DNA of 7,249 bases from Elusimicrobia bacterium RIFCSPHIGHO2_02_FULL_57_9 (GTDB lineage: Bacteria > Elusimicrobiota > Elusimicrobia > UBA1565 > UBA9628): contig MGUO01000122.1 in assembly GCA_001800015.1 (NCBI GenBank), forward strand, positions 1-7,249. Direction: 5' to 3'. Of the stretch, positions 5,207 through 7,249 are shown piece by piece. A model generated the notes under the pieces. The model saw only the letters and a program-made list of their open reading frames with translations, searched no databases and was not told the DNA's origin. A program made the position numbers and the translations under genes. Each line of letters begins with the position of its first letter. Position 1 is the first letter of the stretch.

Positions 5207-6447
5207 GGGCTTTTTGGCTGCTCGTTTTAATTTGTTTCGGCCTGATCGCGGTTTTGGGTTGGGCGTTGCAAAAGCTTTATGCCCGGCAGGCGCGCCTGCC
5301 GCCGGCCGAAGCTCCGGGGCGATTTCCGGAGGGCTGGGAAAAACTAGATGAGCTGCTATCAATGCTCTTGGCCCTCCAAGAGCAAGGGGTATCGCATTCC
5401 GGCGCCGTTTCCCGCGAGGATTTTAGCAAAGCGGTGCTGGAGAGCTCCTGCCGTCTGATGAAATGCAGGCGCGGCTCCGTCATGCTTTGGGACGAAGACG
5501 ACGGGTGCTTAAGGATCGTGGCGGCGCAAGGGCCGGGCCCGGAAAGGGCTCAGACCCTTTTTCTGAAACCGGGCGAAGGCGTGGCCGGAAAAGCCTTTGA
5601 AACCGGCCAGCCTATTTTCATCAAGGATCCGCAAAAAGATCCGCGCTATATTAAGAACGAGGATGATGAGTCCGAGCCCTTCATTGCGATCCCCTTGCTG
5701 GTCAAATCCAAACCCATCGGCGTGTTAAATCTGCACCACGCCACGGCAAGCCCGGTCGCCTTCAGCGATTATAACGTCAAATTTTTAAATATTCTCGCCG
5801 GCGAAGCCGCGGTGATGCTGCACAATCTCGAGCTCTTCGAGCGCCTAGAAACCTTTTACCTGGAAATGGTTAAAACCCTGGCCCGCGCCGTGGATTCCAA
5901 GGATGCCTATACCCACGACCATTCCGACCGCGCCAGCCTTAAGGCCCGACGGCTGGCCGCAGAACTGCAATTGCCCGAGCAAACGGCGCGCTACGTGGAA
6001 TACGCGGCCCTGCTCCATGATATCGGGAAGATCGGGATTGACGAGGCCATTCTGCTTAAGCCGGGCAAGCTCACCCCGGAAGAATACGAGGTCATGAAAA
6101 AGCACCCCATCATCGGCCATCAAATCCTGGCGCCGGTTAAATTTCTGGGGCCGGTGGCGCAAATGGTGCTTTATCATCAGGAGTGGTATAACGGCCAAGG
6201 CTACCCCGAAGGCCTGAAGGGCGAGGCCATCCCCCTGGGCGCGCGCATCGTGGCCGTCATCGACGCCTGGGATGCCATGACCTCGGATCGTCCTTATCGC
6301 AAAGCCCTGGGCCGGGATATAGCCATCTCGGAGCTGCGTAAAGGCGCGGGCACTCAATTCGACCCTAAAATCGTCGAGGCTTTCCTCAAGCTTGAGAGGG
6401 AATGGTCCCCCCAGGAACACGCAGCCGCCTCCGCCCGTAAACATTAA
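5200..6447 (+). CDS. Membrane-anchored GAF/HD-GYP protein, probable cyclic-di-GMP phosphodiesterase
   Basis: A 415-residue protein: one transmembrane helix at about 2-25 followed by Lys/Arg (C-terminal part cytoplasmic), a GAF sensor domain at about 70-210 (KPGEGVAGKAFETGQPIFIKD, IAIPLL, IGVLNLHH), and an HD-GYP domain at about 215-405. HD-GYP domains hydrolyse cyclic-di-GMP to pGpG or GMP using a two- or three-metal site. Present are YTHDHSDR, His273-Asp274 in LLHDIGKIGI, His302 in KKHPIIG, Gly334-Tyr335-Pro336 in GQGYP, Asp355 and TSDRPYR. The usual HHExxDGxGYP is HQEWYNGQGYP: His326 is kept, the second His is Gln327, and Asp is Asn331, so one metal ligand is changed. AAAGGA lies 2 bases before ATG 5200 and 5 bases before the in-frame GTG 5203, so GTG is a possible true start. 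The stop shares one base with the rsmI ATG. The ligand and target process are unknown. Confidence 0.92.
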   Translation: MVWAFWLLVLICFGLIAVLGWALQKLYARQARLPPAEAPGRFPEGWEKLDELLSMLLALQEQGVSHSGAVSREDFSKAVLESSCRLMKCRRGSVMLWDEDDGCLRIVAAQGPGPERAQTLFLKPGEGVAGKAFETGQPIFIKDPQKDPRYIKNEDDESEPFIAIPLLVKSKPIGVLNLHHATASPVAFSDYNVKFLNILAGEAAVMLHNLELFERLETFYLEMVKTLARAVDSKDAYTHDHSDRASLKARRLAAELQLPEQTARYVEYAALLHDIGKIGIDEAILLKPGKLTPEEYEVMKKHPIIGHQILAPVKFLGPVAQMVLYHQEWYNGQGYPEGLKGEAIPLGARIVAVIDAWDAMTSDRPYRKALGRDIAISELRKGAGTQFDPKIVEAFLKLEREWSPQEHAAASARKH

Positions 6448-7127
6448 TGTTTTACATCATTCCCACGCCGATAGGAAATTTGGAAGACATGACCATGAGG
6501 GCCCTGCGCGCCCTTAAAGAGGTCAAGGCCGTTTATTGCGAGGACACGCGGCGCACACGGGCGCTGATGGCCCACTTCGGCATCGCCACCCCGCTGTTGC
6601 GCTATCACGAGCATAACGAGCGCAGCGCCTCCGGGCTGCTGGAAAAACTTAAAGGCGGCTTGGACGCCGCCCTGGTTTGCGACGGGGGCTTGCCCGGCAT
6701 CTCGGATCCTGGAAGGCGTATTGTTTCCATGGCCCGCCACGATGGACTCAGCGTGACGGCTCTTCCAGGTCCCAGCGCCGTGGTCACCGCGCTGGCGGGC
6801 TCGGGCCTGCCCGCCGATTCCTTCGTTTTTCTAGGTTTTTTGCCCCGCTCGCCCGGCAAACAACGTCGCAGCTTTAAGGAGGCGGCGGCCTTGGAGCGGA
6901 CCATCGTCATCTATGAATCGCCCTTTCGCGTCGTTGAAATGCTGGAACGCGCCGAGGAGGTCCTTGGGCCCGGCGCCCAGGCGTGCGTGGCCAGGGAAAT
7001 TTCCAAGATTCATGAAGAATGGATTTCGGGCACGCTCTCGGAGGTTAGGCAAAAGCTGGCCGAGCGCAAAGAACTGCTGGGGGAGTTCGTGATCATGCTG
7101 CATCCGCTGGAGACGCCGCACGCATGA
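6447..7127 (+). CDS. rsmI: 16S rRNA (cytidine-1402-2'-O)-methyltransferase RsmI, short form
   Basis: A tetrapyrrole-methylase-fold SAM-dependent enzyme that 2'-O-methylates C1402 in the decoding centre of 16S rRNA. Family signatures in order: PTPIGNLEDMT (6-16), CEDTRRT (31-37), YHEHNE (53-58), DGGLPGISDPG (79-89), LPGPSA (106-111), FLGFLPR (128-134), YESPFR (156-161) and AREISKIHEEW. At 226 residues it is shorter than the E. coli enzyme (286) and lacks the C-terminal extension; short forms are known. The loop usually reads SDAGTPGISDPG, so Gly and Leu replace Ala and Thr, and Phe160 replaces the usual His of YESPHR. The ATG at 6447 overlaps the HD-GYP stop (TAATG) and has no Shine-Dalgarno, so translation likely depends on coupling. 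The 3' end overlaps tsaC by 4 bases. Confidence 0.95.
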   Translation: MFYIIPTPIGNLEDMTMRALRALKEVKAVYCEDTRRTRALMAHFGIATPLLRYHEHNERSASGLLEKLKGGLDAALVCDGGLPGISDPGRRIVSMARHDGLSVTALPGPSAVVTALAGSGLPADSFVFLGFLPRSPGKQRRSFKEAAALERTIVIYESPFRVVEMLERAEEVLGPGAQACVAREISKIHEEWISGTLSEVRQKLAERKELLGEFVIMLHPLETPHA

Positions 7128-7249
7128 CGGCCAAAACCTCAGCGACCGTTCTTAAGACAGGACCCGGCGGCTCCCTGCCGGAAGCTGCGGTACGGACCTT
7201 GGCGCAAGCTGCGAAGTCCGGGAAAATTATCGCTTTTCCAACGGATACC
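7124..7249 (+). CDS. tsaC: Threonylcarbamoyl-AMP synthase TsaC/Sua5 (YrdC domain), 5' part only
   Basis: This frame begins at ATG 7124, overlapping the rsmI stop as ATGA, and is open to the right edge (42 codons seen). The N-terminus is followed by EAAVRTLAQAAKSGKIIAFPTDT, the last seven residues (IAFPTDT) matching the start of the YrdC domain (usually G-G-x-V-A-F-P-T-D/E-T-V-Y-G-L). This family makes threonylcarbamoyl-AMP from threonine, bicarbonate and ATP, the first step of t6A formation, which feeds the TsaB/TsaD/TsaE complex. Whether it is the short TsaC form or the two-domain Sua5 form cannot be told from this piece. Confidence 0.85.
   Translation, partial: MTAKTSATVLKTGPGGSLPEAAVRTLAQAAKSGKIIAFPTDT

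Noticed and set aside
5625..5644. Short direct repeat GATCCGC within the GAF region
   Set aside because: It encodes the common K-D-P...D-P-R stretch of GAF domains and is explained by protein sequence.
5845..6444. 199-codon open frame on the minus strand
   Set aside because: It is antisense to the HD-GYP domain, where the plus-strand motifs are unmistakable; long antisense frames are expected in GC-rich coding DNA.

Overview
The window (about 7.2 kb, GC-rich, tightly packed) is an ordinary-looking bacterial chromosomal segment. It has no rRNA, tRNA, transposase, phage or CRISPR signal. Several products carry Sec-type signal peptides, which suggests a cell with an envelope rich in exported proteins, probably Gram-negative. 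Gene order and style are compatible with an uncultivated lineage such as Elusimicrobiota or a relative, but nothing here fixes the phylum and this is only a guess.

Left half (1-2649, minus strand). From a divergent intergenic region at about 2650-2758 a leftward operon runs tsaE, tsaB, rimI. TsaE and TsaB belong to the tRNA t6A37 threonylcarbamoyl-transfer machinery; RimI is the GNAT protein that commonly travels with them. TsaB has no usable ATG/GTG/TTG start and appears to begin at an ATT codon behind a Shine-Dalgarno sequence that overlaps the tsaE stop. After rimI comes a 189-base non-coding gap (955-1143) packed with four inverted repeats, two of which share bases. Beyond it lies an exported tetratricopeptide-repeat protein that runs off the left edge; it fills all of 1-954.

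Right half (2759-7249, plus strand). A rightward series starts with three consecutive genes for proteins with predicted signal peptides: an all-helical protein of unknown family, an alpha/beta-hydrolase with a complete Ser-Asp-His set, and a HEAT-like helical-repeat protein. The first two overlap by 26 bases and the next pair by 4 bases, so they look translationally coupled. After a 53-base gap with a possible promoter come a membrane-anchored GAF/HD-GYP protein (probable cyclic-di-GMP phosphodiesterase, with one metal-ligand position altered), rsmI (16S rRNA C1402 2'-O-methyltransferase, short form), and the first 42 codons of tsaC/sua5, the threonylcarbamoyl-AMP synthase. The last three genes overlap by 1 and 4 bases.

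Functionally, three steps of t6A biosynthesis (TsaC, TsaB, TsaE) are split between two divergent transcription units about 4.5 kb apart, together with RsmI and RimI, giving a translation-fidelity neighbourhood. The exported trio and the c-di-GMP-type protein sit between them. The most interesting points are the non-canonical tsaB start, the compact hairpin cluster at 972-1102, the HQE substitution in the HD-GYP metal site, and the uncharacterised exported trio.
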